A stretch of DNA of 64,000 nucleotides. Origin: Methylobacterium gnaphalii. GTDB lineage: Bacteria > Pseudomonadota > Alphaproteobacteria > Rhizobiales > Beijerinckiaceae. A program made the translations under genes and the position numbers. Positions 40,816 through 52,414 of this stretch are shown here, piece after piece (the first letter of the stretch is position 1; every line of letters starts with the position of its first letter). The stretch covers positions 345,597-409,596 of the forward strand of contig NZ_BJZV01000001.1 of assembly GCF_007992215.1 (NCBI RefSeq). The letters are read 5' to 3'. A model generated the notes under the pieces. It worked only from the letters and a program-made list of their open reading frames with translations. It made no database searches and was not told where the DNA came from.

Positions 40816-41571
40816 TCAACGCCCTCCGGCCGCGTCGATGATCGTCCCCGTCATGTAGGACGCCTCCTCTGACAGCAGCCAGGCGATCGGGGCGGCAATC
40901 TCCTCCGGCCTGCCGGCTCGCTTCATCGGGATGTCGGGCGCCAACGCGCGGGCGCGGTCGGGATTGCCGCCGCTGGCATGGATCTCGGTGTCGATGACAC
41001 CGGGCGAGACGGCGTTCACGCGGATGCCTTCGTCCGCGACCTCGCGGGCAAGCCCGATCGTGAAGCTGTCGATCGCGCCTTTCGAGGCGGCGTAGTCGAC
41101 ATACTGCCCGGCGCCACCAAGCTTGGCCGCGATCGAGGATAGATTGACGATGGCGCCACCTCGGCCGCCATGCCGGGTCGACATCCGCCGTACTGCCTCG
41201 CGGGTGCAGAGCAGGCTGCCGATGACATTCGTCGCCATCATGCGCTGCAGCCGCTGGGCGCTCATCGCATCGACACGGCATGTGACGTCGACGATGCCCG
41301 CGTTGTTCACCAGTGCGGCAAGCCGGCCGAGTCTATTAGCGGCCTCGAACAGCGCCACGACATCCTTCTCTTCCGCCACGTCGCACTGGACCGCGACACC
41401 CCGGCCTCCTCTCGCCTCGATCGCCGCCAGGACCTCGGCGGCTGCGGTTTCGTTCGCGACATAGCTCAGACAGACGCGATAGCCCCGCTCTGCCAGGAGC
41501 AGCGAAACCGCGCGGCCGATGCCGCGGCTCCCGCCGGTGACGACGGCGACCTTGTCGGAGGTGTCTCCCAC
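40816..41571 (-). CDS. Short-chain dehydrogenase/reductase (SDR), embedded in the suc locus
   Basis: A 251-residue classical SDR. The Rossmann motif is VVTGGSRGIGRAVSLLL, with NNAG in LVNNAGIVD, catalytic Ser in NLSSIAAKLGG and the YxxxK pair in YVDYAASKGAIDSF; VSPGVIDTEIH follows. The glycine-rich motif with Ser-Arg suggests NADP(H) preference, which is inference. It lies only 10 bp after sucB and about 100 bp before lpd, all on the same strand. No TCA role is known for an SDR at this spot; it resembles glucose dehydrogenase-like or FabG-like oxidoreductases. Substrate unknown. Confidence 0.88.
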   Translation of the reverse strand: MGDTSDKVAVVTGGSRGIGRAVSLLLAERGYRVCLSYVANETAAAEVLAAIEARGGRGVAVQCDVAEEKDVVALFEAANRLGRLAALVNNAGIVDVTCRVDAMSAQRLQRMMATNVIGSLLCTREAVRRMSTRHGGRGGAIVNLSSIAAKLGGAGQYVDYAASKGAIDSFTIGLAREVADEGIRVNAVSPGVIDTEIHASGGNPDRARALAPDIPMKRAGRPEEIAAPIAWLLSEEASYMTGTIIDAAGGR

Positions 41572-41581
41572 GTGAGGCGGC

Positions 41582-42871
41582 TCAGAGATCCAGCACGAGA
41601 CGCGCCGGATCCTCCAGAGCTTCCTTCACCCGCACCAGGAAGGTCACGGCCTCCTTCCCGTCGACGATGCGGTGATCGTAGGAGAGGGCGAGGTACATCA
41701 TCGGCCGCGCCTCGATCTTGCCGCCGCGGACGACCGGGCGTTCCTCGATGCGGTGCATGCCAAGGATACCGGATTGCGGGGCATTGAGGATCGGCGTCGA
41801 CATCAGCGAACCGTAGATGCCGCCATTCGTAATGGTGAAGGTGCCGCCCTGCATCTCTTCGATGGAGAGCTTCCCCTCGCGGGCCTTCTTGCCGAATCCA
41901 GCGATCTTCTTCTCTATCCCGGCGATCGACAGGTCGTCGGCGTCGCGCACCACGGGCACTACGAGACCCTTATCGGTCCCGACGGCGATGCCGATGTGAT
42001 AGTAGTTCTTATAGACGAGGTCGGTGCCGTCGATCTCGGCATTGACCGCCGGCACGTCCTTGAGAGCGCCGATCACCGCCTTGGTGAAGAAGCCCATGAA
42101 GCCGAGCTTCGTGCCGTGCTTCTTCTCGAAAATGTCCTTGTACTGCGCGCGCATCGCCATCACGGCGCTCATGTCCACGTCGTTGAACGTGGTGAGCATC
42201 GCGGCCGTGTCCTGTGCGCTCTTGAGGCGCTTCGCGATCGTTTGACGAAGCTTCGTCATCTTCACGCGCTCTTCGCGCGCGGCATCGTCCGGAGCCGAAG
42301 GCGCGCGCGGCGGTGCGGGCGTGCGGGCCTCCTGCGCCGGAGCGGCGGGAGCGGGCCGGCCCTCCTTGGCGGCCAGCATGTCGCCCTTGGTGACGCGGCC
42401 ATCCTTGCCGGAGCCGTTCAGCGTTGAAGGATCGATGCCGGTCTCGCGGGCGAACTTGGCGACGGCCGGGCCGCTCTCGTCGGCAGAGCGTCCGGCCGTG
42501 GGCGGAGCATCACCGTGGCTGCCGTAGGAGGCGGAGGTTTCCTTCGGAGCGCTCGCTTCCGTCGCCTGCTGGGCTTTCTCCGGCTTCTCGGCGCTCTTTG
42601 CAGCCGCCGGCTTCTTAGCGCCGCCGCCCTCGCCAGCCTCAACAATCGAGCCGAGCAGCGCGCCTGGCTCTACGGTCTCTCCGTCCTTGACGAGGATCTC
42701 GCCGAGTTCACCGGCCGCTGGAGCATTGACCTCGAGGGTGACCTTGTCGGTCTCAAGCTCCACCAGCGGCTCGTCGGCGGCGACGGTGTCGCCGGGCTTC
42801 TTGAACCAGCGGCCGATCGTGGCTTCGCTCACGGATTCGCCGAGCGTCGGGACGAGGATGTCGGTGGCCAT
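41582..42871 (-). CDS. sucB: Dihydrolipoyllysine-residue succinyltransferase (E2 of 2-oxoglutarate dehydrogenase)
   Basis: This 429-residue enzyme has one lipoyl domain (residues about 1-75, lipoyl-lysine in [11 protein letters not shown]). An Ala/Pro/Lys-rich linker follows, then the peripheral-subunit-binding domain ([26 protein letters not shown] split across two segments) and a second linker. The catalytic domain ends with the active-site [17 protein letters not shown]. One lipoyl domain is normal for the oxoglutarate complex. It lies 60 bp after sucA and ahead of the SDR and lpd. Confidence 0.97.
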   Translation of the reverse strand: MATDILVPTLGESVSEATIGRWFKKPGDTVAADEPLVELETDKVTLEVNAPAAGELGEILVKDGETVEPGALLGSIVEAGEGGGAKKPAAAKSAEKPEKAQQATEASAPKETSASYGSHGDAPPTAGRSADESGPAVAKFARETGIDPSTLNGSGKDGRVTKGDMLAAKEGRPAPAAPAQEARTPAPPRAPSAPDDAAREERVKMTKLRQTIAKRLKSAQDTAAMLTTFNDVDMSAVMAMRAQYKDIFEKKHGTKLGFMGFFTKAVIGALKDVPAVNAEIDGTDLVYKNYYHIGIAVGTDKGLVVPVVRDADDLSIAGIEKKIAGFGKKAREGKLSIEEMQGGTFTITNGGIYGSLMSTPILNAPQSGILGMHRIEERPVVRGGKIEARPMMYLALSYDHRIVDGKEAVTFLVRVKEALEDPARLVLDL

Positions 42872-42931
42872 GTCGTTCGTCTTCCAGCGTTCGTGTCGGC
42901 GGGTCCGGGGAGGGCCGGCCCCTGGAAAGGG

Positions 42932-45922
42932 TCAGACCGTGAGGGCTTCGTTGAGGAAGGCCTGGAGCTGCGCGACGTGCTTCGACATTAGGCCGACCGC
43001 GGTCGAGGCCGAGGCCGGGCGGCCGACATAGCGTGCGCGCTTCACTGAGGAGCCGGCTTGGCCGAGCACCCATTCCAGATAGTCGTCGACGAAAGCCCAG
43101 GCGCCCATGTTCTTGGGTTCCTCCTGGCACCACACCACCTCGGCGTTGCGGAACCGGCTCATCTCGTTCGCCAGTGCTTTGAGTGGGAACGGATAGAGCT
43201 GCTCGACGCGCATGATGTAGACGTCGTTGATGCCGCGCTTCTCGCGCTCCTCGTAGAGGTCGTAATAGACCTTGCCCGAGCAGAGCACGACACGCCGGAT
43301 CTTGTCGTCCTTCACCAGTTTGATGCCTTGCTCGTCCTGCTCGGCATCGTCCCAAAGCACGCGGTGGAAGGTCGAATCCTCGGATATTTCTGAGAGGCGC
43401 GAGACGGCTCGCTTATGGCGCAGCAGCGACTTCGGCGTCATCAGCACGAGCGGCTTGCGGAAATCGCGCTTCAGCTGTCGGCGAAGGATGTGGAAGTAGT
43501 TCGAGGGCGTCGTGCAGTTGGCGACCTGCATGTTGTCCTCGGCGCACATCTGCAGATAGCGCTCCAGGCGGGCGGAGGAGTGCTCCGGGCCCTGGCCCTC
43601 GTAGCCGTGCGGCAGCAGCATCACGAGGCCGGACATGCGCAGCCACTTGCGCTCGCCGGACGAGATGAACTGGTCGATGACGACCTGAGCGCCGTTGGCG
43701 AAGTCGCCGAACTGCGCCTCCCACAGAACAAGGGCGTTCGGCTCGGCGGCGGAGTAGCCGTATTCGAAGCCGAGCACGGCCTCCTCGGACAGCATCGAGT
43801 TGATGACCTCGATGCGGGCCTGGCCCTCCTTCACGGAGTTCAGCGGCGTGTAGCGCTGCTCGTTCTCCTGATCGATGACCACGGCGTGGCGCTGCGAGAA
43901 GGTGCCGCGCTCGACGTCCTGGCCCGAGAGTCGGACCCGATGGCCTTCGACGAGCAGCGACCCGAAGGCCAGAGCCTCGGCGGTCGCCCAGTCGATACCA
44001 ATTCCGGTTTCGACCGCCTTGGCGCGGTTGTCGAAGAAGCGCTGGATCGTGCGGTGCAGGTGGAAGCCGGGAGGCGGCGTTGTGATCTTCTGCGCGATTT
44101 CGCGGAGCGTCGCTTCCGGCACACCAGTCTGGCCGCGGCGGGGATCATCCATCTCCTCGCGCACCGCCTTGAAGCCGGACCAGCGTCCGTCGAGCCAATC
44201 CGCCTTGTTGGCCTTGTAGCTTCCGGCTGCCTCGAGTTCGTCATCGAGCATCTGACGGAACTCGGCCTTGCGGGCGTCGAGCTGCTCCTGGGTCAGGTCG
44301 CCTTGTGCGACGAGCTTCTTGCCGTAGGTCTCCAGGACCGTCGGGTGCTTGCGGATGAGCTGGTACATCTTCGGCTGCGTGAAGGCCGGTTCATCGCCCT
44401 CGTTGTGGCCGAAGCGACGGTAGCACAGCATGTCGACGACGACCGGTTTGCCAAATTTCTGGCGATACTCTGCGGCGACCTTTGCGGCGAAGGTCACTGC
44501 CTCCGGATCGTCGCCGTTGCAGTGAAATATCGGTGCCTCGACCATTTTCGCCACGTCGGATGGGTAGGGCGAAGACCGCGAAAAACGCGGGTCGGTGGTG
44601 AAGCCGATCTGGTTGTTGATGATGAAGTGGATCGAGCCGCCGGTGCGGTGACCCTTCAGGCCCGACAGGCCGAGGCATTCGGCCACCACGCCCTGGCCGG
44701 CGAAAGCGGCGTCGCCGTGGATCAGGAGCGGCAGCACCTTGCGGCGCTCGACATTCGGCTTGGCGAGTTGGTCCTGTTTGGCGCGCACCTTCCCCAACAC
44801 CACGGGATCGACGATCTCGAGGTGCGAGGGGTTGGCAGTCAGCGACAGGTGGACATGGTTGTCGTCGAAGGCGCGATCAGACGAGGCGCCGAGATGGTAC
44901 TTCACGTCGCCGGAGCCCTCGACTTCGGCCGGATTGGCCGAGCCGCCCTTGAACTCATTGAACACCGCACGGAAGGGTTTGGCCATCACGTTGGTGAGCA
45001 CGTTGAGACGGCCGCGATGGGCCATGCCCAGCACGATCTCCTCGACGCCGAGCGCGCCGCCGCGCTTGATGATCTGCTCTAGTGCCGGGACCATCGACTC
45101 GCCGCCGTCGAGGCCGAAGCGCTTGGTGCCGGTGTACTTGGTGTCCAAGAACTTCTCGAAGCCCTCGGCCTCAATCAGCTTGTTCAGGATCGCGCGTCGG
45201 CCCTCGGGGGTGAAGGAAATCTCCTTGTCCTTGCCCTCGATTCGCTCCTGGATCCAAGCCTTCTCCTCTGGATCGGAGATATGCATGAACTCGACGCCGA
45301 GCGTCTGGCAGTAGGTGCGCTCCAGGATCGCGACGATCTCGCGGATCGTCGAGAACTCCATGCCGAGCACATTGTCGAGGAAGATCGGGCGGTCCCAGTC
45401 CGACTCTTCCTTGAAGCCGTAATGCTGCGGATGCAGCTCCTCGTGATCGCCGCGCTTGGTCAGGCCGAGCGGGTCGAGCTTGGCGTGGAGATGGCCGCGC
45501 ATGCGGTAGGCGCGGATCAACATGATCGCGCGCACGGAATCCTTCGTGGCCTGCTCGACGGAGACGCCGGTCTTGCCGACAATGTCGGCGCCCTTGCCGG
45601 CTCCATCGACCGGCTTGCCGGCCTTGGCCTGGATCTTCTCGCCGACGGCCTTCTCGATACTGCTCCAGTCGCCGTCCAGCGCCGAAACGAGCTCGCCGTT
45701 CGCCGGGACCGGCCAATGCGGCTTCTCCCAGGAGGCGCCGGCCGCGCTCTTCTCGACGAGGGCGTTCTCCTCGCCGAGTTCTCTGAAAAAGCGCTGCCAC
45801 TCAGGATCAACCGAATTGGGATCGCGGGCGTAGGCGGCCTGAAGCTCCTCGATGTAGGCGGCGTTGCCGCCGTAAAGGAAGGAGGTTTCGAGGAAGGCGT
45901 CGTTCGCGTCCTGGCGTGCCAT
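42932..45922 (-). CDS. sucA: 2-oxoglutarate dehydrogenase E1 component
   Basis: This 996-residue thiamine-diphosphate enzyme decarboxylates 2-oxoglutarate. The N-terminus has the alphaproteobacterial pattern FLYGGNAAYIEELQAAYARDP. ThDP-binding motifs include HGDAAFAGQGVVAECLGLS and GGSIHFIINNQIGFTT. The catalytic body continues with MLCYRRFGHNEGDEPAFTQP and MLLPHGYEGQGPEHSSAR. The C-terminus (WCQEEPKNMGAW, ARYVGRPASASTA) is typical. It is preceded by a 130-bp gap after sucD that may hold an extra promoter. Confidence 0.98.
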   Translation of the reverse strand: MARQDANDAFLETSFLYGGNAAYIEELQAAYARDPNSVDPEWQRFFRELGEENALVEKSAAGASWEKPHWPVPANGELVSALDGDWSSIEKAVGEKIQAKAGKPVDGAGKGADIVGKTGVSVEQATKDSVRAIMLIRAYRMRGHLHAKLDPLGLTKRGDHEELHPQHYGFKEESDWDRPIFLDNVLGMEFSTIREIVAILERTYCQTLGVEFMHISDPEEKAWIQERIEGKDKEISFTPEGRRAILNKLIEAEGFEKFLDTKYTGTKRFGLDGGESMVPALEQIIKRGGALGVEEIVLGMAHRGRLNVLTNVMAKPFRAVFNEFKGGSANPAEVEGSGDVKYHLGASSDRAFDDNHVHLSLTANPSHLEIVDPVVLGKVRAKQDQLAKPNVERRKVLPLLIHGDAAFAGQGVVAECLGLSGLKGHRTGGSIHFIINNQIGFTTDPRFSRSSPYPSDVAKMVEAPIFHCNGDDPEAVTFAAKVAAEYRQKFGKPVVVDMLCYRRFGHNEGDEPAFTQPKMYQLIRKHPTVLETYGKKLVAQGDLTQEQLDARKAEFRQMLDDELEAAGSYKANKADWLDGRWSGFKAVREEMDDPRRGQTGVPEATLREIAQKITTPPPGFHLHRTIQRFFDNRAKAVETGIGIDWATAEALAFGSLLVEGHRVRLSGQDVERGTFSQRHAVVIDQENEQRYTPLNSVKEGQARIEVINSMLSEEAVLGFEYGYSAAEPNALVLWEAQFGDFANGAQVVIDQFISSGERKWLRMSGLVMLLPHGYEGQGPEHSSARLERYLQMCAEDNMQVANCTTPSNYFHILRRQLKRDFRKPLVLMTPKSLLRHKRAVSRLSEISEDSTFHRVLWDDAEQDEQGIKLVKDDKIRRVVLCSGKVYYDLYEEREKRGINDVYIMRVEQLYPFPLKALANEMSRFRNAEVVWCQEEPKNMGAWAFVDDYLEWVLGQAGSSVKRARYVGRPASASTAVGLMSKHVAQLQAFLNEALTV

Positions 45923-46052
45923 CGCTTGGTGTCCTCAAACTCGACCGCCGGCGCGGCCGCCTCTTTCTTTCAGACCGGGGATGCCATCAGCCCCGATCTC
46001 CTAGATGGGCATGTCGCCGCCGCATGTGCTGCAGCGCAGGCACGTCGCCAGC

Positions 46053-46937
46053 TCAGCCCTTCAAGACCTCGACCAGCGTCGAGCCGAGCCGCGCCGGTGA
46101 GGGCGAGACCCGGATGCCGGCCCGTTCCATCGCCGCGATCTTGTCCTCGGCGCCGCCCTTGCCGCCCGAGATGATCGCGCCAGCGTGGCCCATGCGGCGG
46201 CCCGGAGGCGCCGTGCGGCCGGCGATGAAGCCGACCATGGGCTTCTTGCGACACTTCTTCGCCTCGTCGGCGAGGAACTGCGCGGCGTCTTCCTCGGCTG
46301 AGCCGCCGATTTCGCCGATCATCACGATCGACTCGGTCTTTGGATCGGCCAGGAACAGCTCCAGCATCGAGATGAACTCGGTGCCCTTCACGGGATCGCC
46401 GCCGATGCCGACGGCCGTGGTCTGGCCGAGGCCTGCGGTGGTGGTCTGGAATACGGCCTCGTAGGTCAGCGTGCCGGAGCGCGAGACGATGCCGACCGAG
46501 CCCGGCTTGAAGATGTTGGCCGGCATGATGCCGATCTTCGACTCGCCCGCCGTGACGACGCCCGGGCAGTTGGGGCCGATCAGGCGCGACTTGGAGCCTT
46601 CGAGGGCGCGTTTGACGCGCACCATGTCGAGCACCGGGATGCCCTCCGTGATGCAGACGATCAGCGGGATCTCGGCAGCGATGGCCTCGCAGATCGCGTC
46701 GGCGGCGCCGGGTGGCGGCACATAGACGACGGAGGCATCGGCGCCGGTGGCCTCGCGGGCCTCCGCCACCGTATCGAAGACCGGCAGGCCGAGATGGCTC
46801 GAACCACCCTTACCCGGCGAGGTGCCGCCGACCATCTTGGTGCCGTAGGCAATGGCTTGCTCCGAATGGAACGTGCCGTTCTTGCCGGTAAAGCCCTGGC
46901 AGATGACCCGGGTGTTCGCGTCGATCAGAATGGACAT
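46053..46937 (-). CDS. sucD: Succinyl-CoA synthetase subunit alpha
   Basis: This 294-residue subunit carries the CoA site and the phosphorylated histidine. The N-terminus is [21 protein letters not shown], the CoA-binding region is [14 protein letters not shown], and the phospho-His loop is in [20 protein letters not shown]. With SucC it makes ATP or GTP from succinyl-CoA. It begins nine bases after the sucC stop, so the two are cotranslated. Confidence 0.98.
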   Translation of the reverse strand: MSILIDANTRVICQGFTGKNGTFHSEQAIAYGTKMVGGTSPGKGGSSHLGLPVFDTVAEAREATGADASVVYVPPPGAADAICEAIAAEIPLIVCITEGIPVLDMVRVKRALEGSKSRLIGPNCPGVVTAGESKIGIMPANIFKPGSVGIVSRSGTLTYEAVFQTTTAGLGQTTAVGIGGDPVKGTEFISMLELFLADPKTESIVMIGEIGGSAEEDAAQFLADEAKKCRKKPMVGFIAGRTAPPGRRMGHAGAIISGGKGGAEDKIAAMERAGIRVSPSPARLGSTLVEVLKG

Positions 46938-46946
46938 GGTTTCGGC

Positions 46947-48143
46947 TCAGCCCTTCTTCACGGCGGCGACGATTTTCTGAGCGGCGTCGTCAAGATCGTC
47001 CGCTGGGATCACGTTGAGACCCGAGGTGCGGATGATCTCCTTGCCCTGCTCGACATTGGTACCCTCGAGGCGCACCACCAGCGGTACTTCGAGGCCGACC
47101 GCCTTCACCGCAGCGATCACACCGCGTGCGATGACATCGCACTTCATGATCCCGCCGAAGATGTTGACGAGAATGCCCTTCACCTGCGGATCCGCAGTGA
47201 TGATCTTGAAGGCTGCAGTGACCTTTTCCTCGCTGGCGCCTCCGCCGACATCGAGGAAGTTCGCTGGCTCCTCGCCGTAGAGCTTGATGATGTCGAGGGT
47301 CGCCATGGCCAGGCCGGCTCCGTTGACCATGCAGCCGATCGTTCCGTCCAGCGCGATGTAGGCGAGGTCGTACTTGGAGGCCTCGATCTCCTTGGCGTCT
47401 TCCTCGGTCTCGTCGCGCAGCGCGACGATGTCCGGGTGACGGTAGAGAGCGTTGGAATCAAAGGAGATCTTGGCGTCGAGGCATTTGAGATGGCCGTCGC
47501 CGGTCAGCACCAATGGGTTGATCTCCAGCATGCTCATGTCCTTGGCCGTGAAGGCCGTATAGAGCTTGGTGGTGAGTTCGCCGGCTTCCTTCGCCTGCGG
47601 GCCGGTGAGGCCAAGCGCCTTGGCGACGGCGCGGCCATGGTGGGGCATGATGCCGGTGGCCGGATCGACCGAGAAGGTGACGATCTTCTCAGGAGTGTCG
47701 TGGGCCACTGTCTCGATATCCATGCCGCCTTCCGTGGAGACGACGAAGGCGACCTGTCCGGTCTCGCGATCAACCAGCATTGACAGGTAGAATTCGGCGG
47801 CGATCTGCGCGCCTTCCTCGATGTAGAGGCGGTTCACCTGCTTGCCGGCCGGGCCGGTCTGGATCGTCACCAGCGTCTGGCCGAGCATCTCGCCGGCATA
47901 CTGCTTCACCTCGTCGATCGACTTGGTGACGCGCACGCCGCCCTTGGCGCCTTCTGGCGCGCCCTTGAAGGTGCCCTTGCCGCGGCCACCCGCATGGATC
48001 TGCGACTTCACCACCCAAACCGGGCCGCCGAGTTCCTTGGCAGCCGCCTCAGCTTCCTCGGGCTTGAAGATCGCTACGCCCCGGGAGACCGGCAGGCCGA
48101 ACTCCCTGAGGACCGCCTTGGCCTGGTATTCGTGGATGTTCAT
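46947..48143 (-). CDS. sucC: Succinyl-CoA synthetase subunit beta (ADP-forming)
   Basis: This 398-residue ATP-grasp subunit binds nucleotide. It opens [19 protein letters not shown]; the ATP-grasp Lys and Gly-rich loop are in [14 protein letters not shown]. The C-terminal ligase domain has [19 protein letters not shown] and [14 protein letters not shown]. It follows mdh by about 65 bp and precedes sucD by 9 bp. Function: substrate-level phosphorylation in the TCA cycle. Confidence 0.98.
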   Translation of the reverse strand: MNIHEYQAKAVLREFGLPVSRGVAIFKPEEAEAAAKELGGPVWVVKSQIHAGGRGKGTFKGAPEGAKGGVRVTKSIDEVKQYAGEMLGQTLVTIQTGPAGKQVNRLYIEEGAQIAAEFYLSMLVDRETGQVAFVVSTEGGMDIETVAHDTPEKIVTFSVDPATGIMPHHGRAVAKALGLTGPQAKEAGELTTKLYTAFTAKDMSMLEINPLVLTGDGHLKCLDAKISFDSNALYRHPDIVALRDETEEDAKEIEASKYDLAYIALDGTIGCMVNGAGLAMATLDIIKLYGEEPANFLDVGGGASEEKVTAAFKIITADPQVKGILVNIFGGIMKCDVIARGVIAAVKAVGLEVPLVVRLEGTNVEQGKEIIRTSGLNVIPADDLDDAAQKIVAAVKKG

Positions 48144-48208
48144 CGCATTCTCTCAGACGGACGACGGGGCGGGCTGACGAGCGCCGGTGCCGACGCTCGC
48201 TCCGGTTC

Positions 48209-49479
<1,271 letters not shown>

Positions 49480-50202
49480 CTAGAATGCGCCCGAGCGGAG
49501 GATCCGCTGGATCGCCTGGATGACCGCGCCGAGCCGCGCCTCGAGCAGGTCGCGCGGCACCTCGGCATCCTGCTGAATCGCAAGCGGATGAGTAAAGCGG
49601 TAGCTTGCGTCGAAAATGCAGGCGATCGCTCGTTCGCGGTCGCGGGCGACGAAGGCTCCGCTGGCGATACCTTCCTCGACGACCCGCTCTACCAGGGTCC
49701 GAAGCCGGACGCGGTGGCGCCGCGCGATTGGCCGCGAGGCGACCGTGGCGTCGAGATGCACAGAGAAGACGTTCGGCTCGGCGGAGAGCGCCTCACGTTG
49801 AGCGAGGCTCAACGCGATGATGAAGCGCTCGATTTTGTCTTCGGCAGGGTCCGGCGCATCGGCGATGCCGGCCAGTCGGGTCTCGACGTCCCGCAGCCAC
49901 CGCCCCGCGACAGCGTCGAGCAGCGCGTCCTTCGAGGGAAAGTATCGGTAGACGTTGGCATGGGTCATGCCCGCCTCAGCCGCTACCGCCACAACGGTGA
50001 CGCCCTTCGGCCCGAGTCGGGCGAGGTGCTCTGAGGCGATGGCGAGGAGACGCGCATCGGTGGAGATGGGTGTTGGTCTCGCCCGCGCGGCCGGCCCGCT
50101 GAGACGGGTCGTTCGTCCCGTCGAGCGAATGCTCGCGCTCTCAGTCCGCTCCGGCTCATCCGGGGCCACGGCGCCCGCCTCGATACTCGCCACCGATTGC
50201 AT
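49480..50202 (-). CDS. TetR/AcrR family transcriptional regulator
   Basis: A 240-residue repressor-type protein, start ATG 50202 (a GTG at 50259 is also possible). A disordered, basic N-terminal tail of about 45 residues precedes the TetR helix-turn-helix: RLLAIASEHLARLGPKGVTVVAVAAEAGMTHANVYRYFPSKDALLDAV, here in segments. The C-terminal ligand domain is helical (FIIALSLAQREALSAEP, RTLVERVVEEGIASGAF). Targets are unknown; the nearest candidates are the MAPEG gene upstream on the same strand, or the mdh operon downstream. Neither is shown. Confidence 0.9.
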   Translation of the reverse strand: MQSVASIEAGAVAPDEPERTESASIRSTGRTTRLSGPAARARPTPISTDARLLAIASEHLARLGPKGVTVVAVAAEAGMTHANVYRYFPSKDALLDAVAGRWLRDVETRLAGIADAPDPAEDKIERFIIALSLAQREALSAEPNVFSVHLDATVASRPIARRHRVRLRTLVERVVEEGIASGAFVARDRERAIACIFDASYRFTHPLAIQQDAEVPRDLLEARLGAVIQAIQRILRSGAF

Positions 50203-50287
50203 GGCCCTGCGCCGTCGCGCCTCCTTGCCCCTGGCCGACCCTCTGCATTGGCTCGGCACTTGGCAAGCGAAAGCTCGCTGGAGGCGA

Positions 50288-50674
50288 TTAGATCAGTAGC
50301 AGGATCGCCGCGATCACGATCACGAGAAGCGTAGAGATAATGCCGCCGCCGCGGCAGGCGAACTGCCGGGGCGAATTCGGAGAGGCGAACATGCCGATCG
50401 GGTGCAGGATGCGCCCGACGAGCAGCACCACGAGTAGGGCTTCAACGATCCAGTGCGTCGTACCCTTGCCTTCCACAAACCCCGTCAGCAGGAGCGCGAG
50501 CGGGACGTTTTCCGAGAAATTGCCCTGCGAGCGGATGCGCTTCAGCAACTGATCGTTACCGGTGCCGTGCAGGACCTTGCCCTGAACGCGTCCCGCCACC
50601 ACCCATCCTGTGAGGCCGACATGGAGAAGTCCGAGCAGGCCGGCGAAAAAGGCTGTGGTGGCTGGAAAGATCAT
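50288..50674 (-). CDS. MAPEG family membrane protein
   Basis: A 128-residue protein with four hydrophobic helices. The pattern is typical: TAFFAGLLGLLHVGLTGWVV, then RIRSQGNFSENVPLALLLTGFVE (the conserved R..GNF.E..P motif), then LLVVLLVGRILHPIGMF, and a C-terminal helix. MAPEG proteins are related to microsomal glutathione transferases and are thought to be glutathione-dependent. Its proximity to gloB (40 bp) is suggestive of a detoxification group, but is inference. Confidence 0.92.
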   Translation of the reverse strand: MIFPATTAFFAGLLGLLHVGLTGWVVAGRVQGKVLHGTGNDQLLKRIRSQGNFSENVPLALLLTGFVEGKGTTHWIVEALLVVLLVGRILHPIGMFASPNSPRQFACRGGGIISTLLVIVIAAILLLI

Positions 50675-50714
50675 GAAGCGCTCGTCGCTCCCTCGCTAAG
50701 GGAAGGACCGGGGC

Positions 50715-51494
50715 TTAGAACCGATTCTTCCAGGCTCGAAGCGCGTTGAACACGGCTTCTGTTTCCGCGCCCGGTGCGAGATCAACGGAACGGGCGAGCG
50801 CCGGCTCGGCGGCACGCAGGAACGGGTTCGTCGCCTTCTCCATGCCGATGGTGGAAGGGATCAGAAAGCGGTCCTGCGCCTTGAGTCGTTCAGCCTCCGC
50901 CATGCGCTCCTTGAGCGCCGCGTTGTCGGGGTCGGCGGCCAGGGCGAACCGGGCATTGGAGAGCACATAATCGTGGCCGCTATAAACCTCGGTTGCGTCC
51001 GGCAAGGCGAGAAAGCGTTCGAGCGAGCGCCAGAGGGTCGCGGGCTCGGCTTCCATCACCCGACCGCAGCCCAGCGTGAACAGCGTGTCGCCGGCGAAAG
51101 CCACACCGGCATCGCGAAAGATGTAGCTGACGTGGTCCGCACAATGGCCCGGCGTCTCCCAGACCTCCGCCTCCAACTCGCCGACCCGCACCCTATCGCC
51201 CTCCGCGATAGTGCGATCCACGTCCGGCACAGCGTCACCAGCCTTGGCTGGCGCCGTCACTCTCGCGCCGGTGCGTGCCTTAACCTCGGGGATGCCCTCG
51301 ACGTGATCGGCGTGCCGGTGCGTCACGAGGATGTCCGTGAGCCGCCAACCCGTCTCGGCAAGCGCGGCGAGCACGGGAGCGGCCTCCGGCACGTCGATGG
51401 CCGCGCAGTCGCCCGTGGCGGGATCGCGGATCAGCACGCCGATGTTGTCGCTGCGGCAGAGGAAGGTGCGGATCCAGGGTCCGGCGGCGCTCAT
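50715..51494 (-). CDS. gloB: Hydroxyacylglutathione hydrolase (glyoxalase II)
   Basis: This 259-residue metallo-beta-lactamase-fold enzyme hydrolyses S-lactoylglutathione to lactate and glutathione. The metal motif is THRHADHVEG, followed by TPGHCADHVSYIF, GDTLFTLGCGR and SGHDYVLSNARFA. The C-terminal helical domain for glutathione binding is complete (FNALRAWKNRF). Divergent from a methyltransferase gene, an arrangement common in alphaproteobacteria. With gloA at 18.2 kb and gshB at 29.2 kb the full glyoxalase route is encoded in the window. Confidence 0.95.
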   Translation of the reverse strand: MSAAGPWIRTFLCRSDNIGVLIRDPATGDCAAIDVPEAAPVLAALAETGWRLTDILVTHRHADHVEGIPEVKARTGARVTAPAKAGDAVPDVDRTIAEGDRVRVGELEAEVWETPGHCADHVSYIFRDAGVAFAGDTLFTLGCGRVMEAEPATLWRSLERFLALPDATEVYSGHDYVLSNARFALAADPDNAALKERMAEAERLKAQDRFLIPSTIGMEKATNPFLRAAEPALARSVDLAPGAETEAVFNALRAWKNRF

Positions 51495-51660
51495 GAAGCC
51501 TCACGTCCTGTGGGAAATCGGATTGCGCGGGAGAACGGGTGGTTGCCCACCGCAGTTCCGAGCAGGTGAGGGGCACCACGCTTGCCCGAGCCCGCGGCAA
51601 TCCCCATTCATGCTCCAAGCTGCCCGGCAGAGGAAACCGGCCGTGCCGGAACCCGTACCG

Positions 51661-52395
51661 ATGCGTCTCGACGTCAACGACCTTCGGACTTTCTATGCAA
51701 GCCCGCTCGGCTTGGTCACGCACAGGTTCGTGGCACGGGCGATCGAGGGATTCCTCGGATCGGTCTCGGGTCTGCGCATCCTTGGGCTCGGCTACGTCAC
51801 GCCGTATCTCGGACCGGTCCACGTCATCGCCGAACGAACGCTGGCCTTCATGCCGGCGACGCACGGGGTGGTGAACTGGCCCGCCACCGGCCGCTCAGTC
51901 ACCGCGCTGGCCGATCCGACCATGTTGCCCCTACCAGAGGCTGCGGTCGACCGCGTCGTCCTCGTTCACGCATTGGAGGGAGTCGAGAGCCCGAGCGAGT
52001 TGCTCGCCGAGGTCTGGCGCGTGCTCACGCCCGGCGGCCGAATGATCCTTGTCGTCCCGAACCGCACCGGCGTCTGGGCGCGGCGTGACGCGACCCCCTT
52101 TGGCCATGGCCAGCCCTACAGCCGCTCACAGCTGTCCCGGCTGATGCGCGATACCCTCTTCTCGCCTGAGGGCTGGACCGAAACACTGTATATGCCGCCG
52201 GTCCGCTCGCGGTTGATGCTGCAATCGGCGAGCACCTGGGAATGGCTCGGAACCAGTCTGTCGCTGCCCTTCGCAGGCGTGCACGTCATCGATGCCACCA
52301 AGCAGCTCTACAGGCCTGTGGCGGTGCAGCAGGTGCGACGCGTCAAAGCGCGCATGCGGTCGTCGATCCTGGTGCCAGCTGGGCAGCCGGGGTGA
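51661..52395 (+). CDS. Class I SAM-dependent methyltransferase
   Basis: A 244-residue protein (ATG 51661; alternative ATG 51610) starting MRLDVNDLRTFYASPLG, the family start expected for the methyltransferase divergent from gloB. The SAM motif is a degenerate LRILGLGYVTPYLGP. Later motifs are LPLPEAAVDRVVLVHALEGVE, followed by LLAEVWRVLTPGGRMILVVPN, the typical post-motif strand of class I enzymes. The first Gly-rich loop lacks the usual D/E-x-G-x-G-x-G, so activity is not certain. The substrate is unknown. Confidence 0.82.
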   Translation: MRLDVNDLRTFYASPLGLVTHRFVARAIEGFLGSVSGLRILGLGYVTPYLGPVHVIAERTLAFMPATHGVVNWPATGRSVTALADPTMLPLPEAAVDRVVLVHALEGVESPSELLAEVWRVLTPGGRMILVVPNRTGVWARRDATPFGHGQPYSRSQLSRLMRDTLFSPEGWTETLYMPPVRSRLMLQSASTWEWLGTSLSLPFAGVHVIDATKQLYRPVAVQQVRRVKARMRSSILVPAGQPG

Positions 52396-52414
52396 CGTTG
52401 TCCGGGCCTCGATT

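Noticed and set aside
51331..51660. A longer N-terminus for the methyltransferase overlapping gloB on the opposite strand.
   Set aside because: It would run through the start of gloB and has no similarity; MRLDVNDLRTFYASPLG is the expected start.
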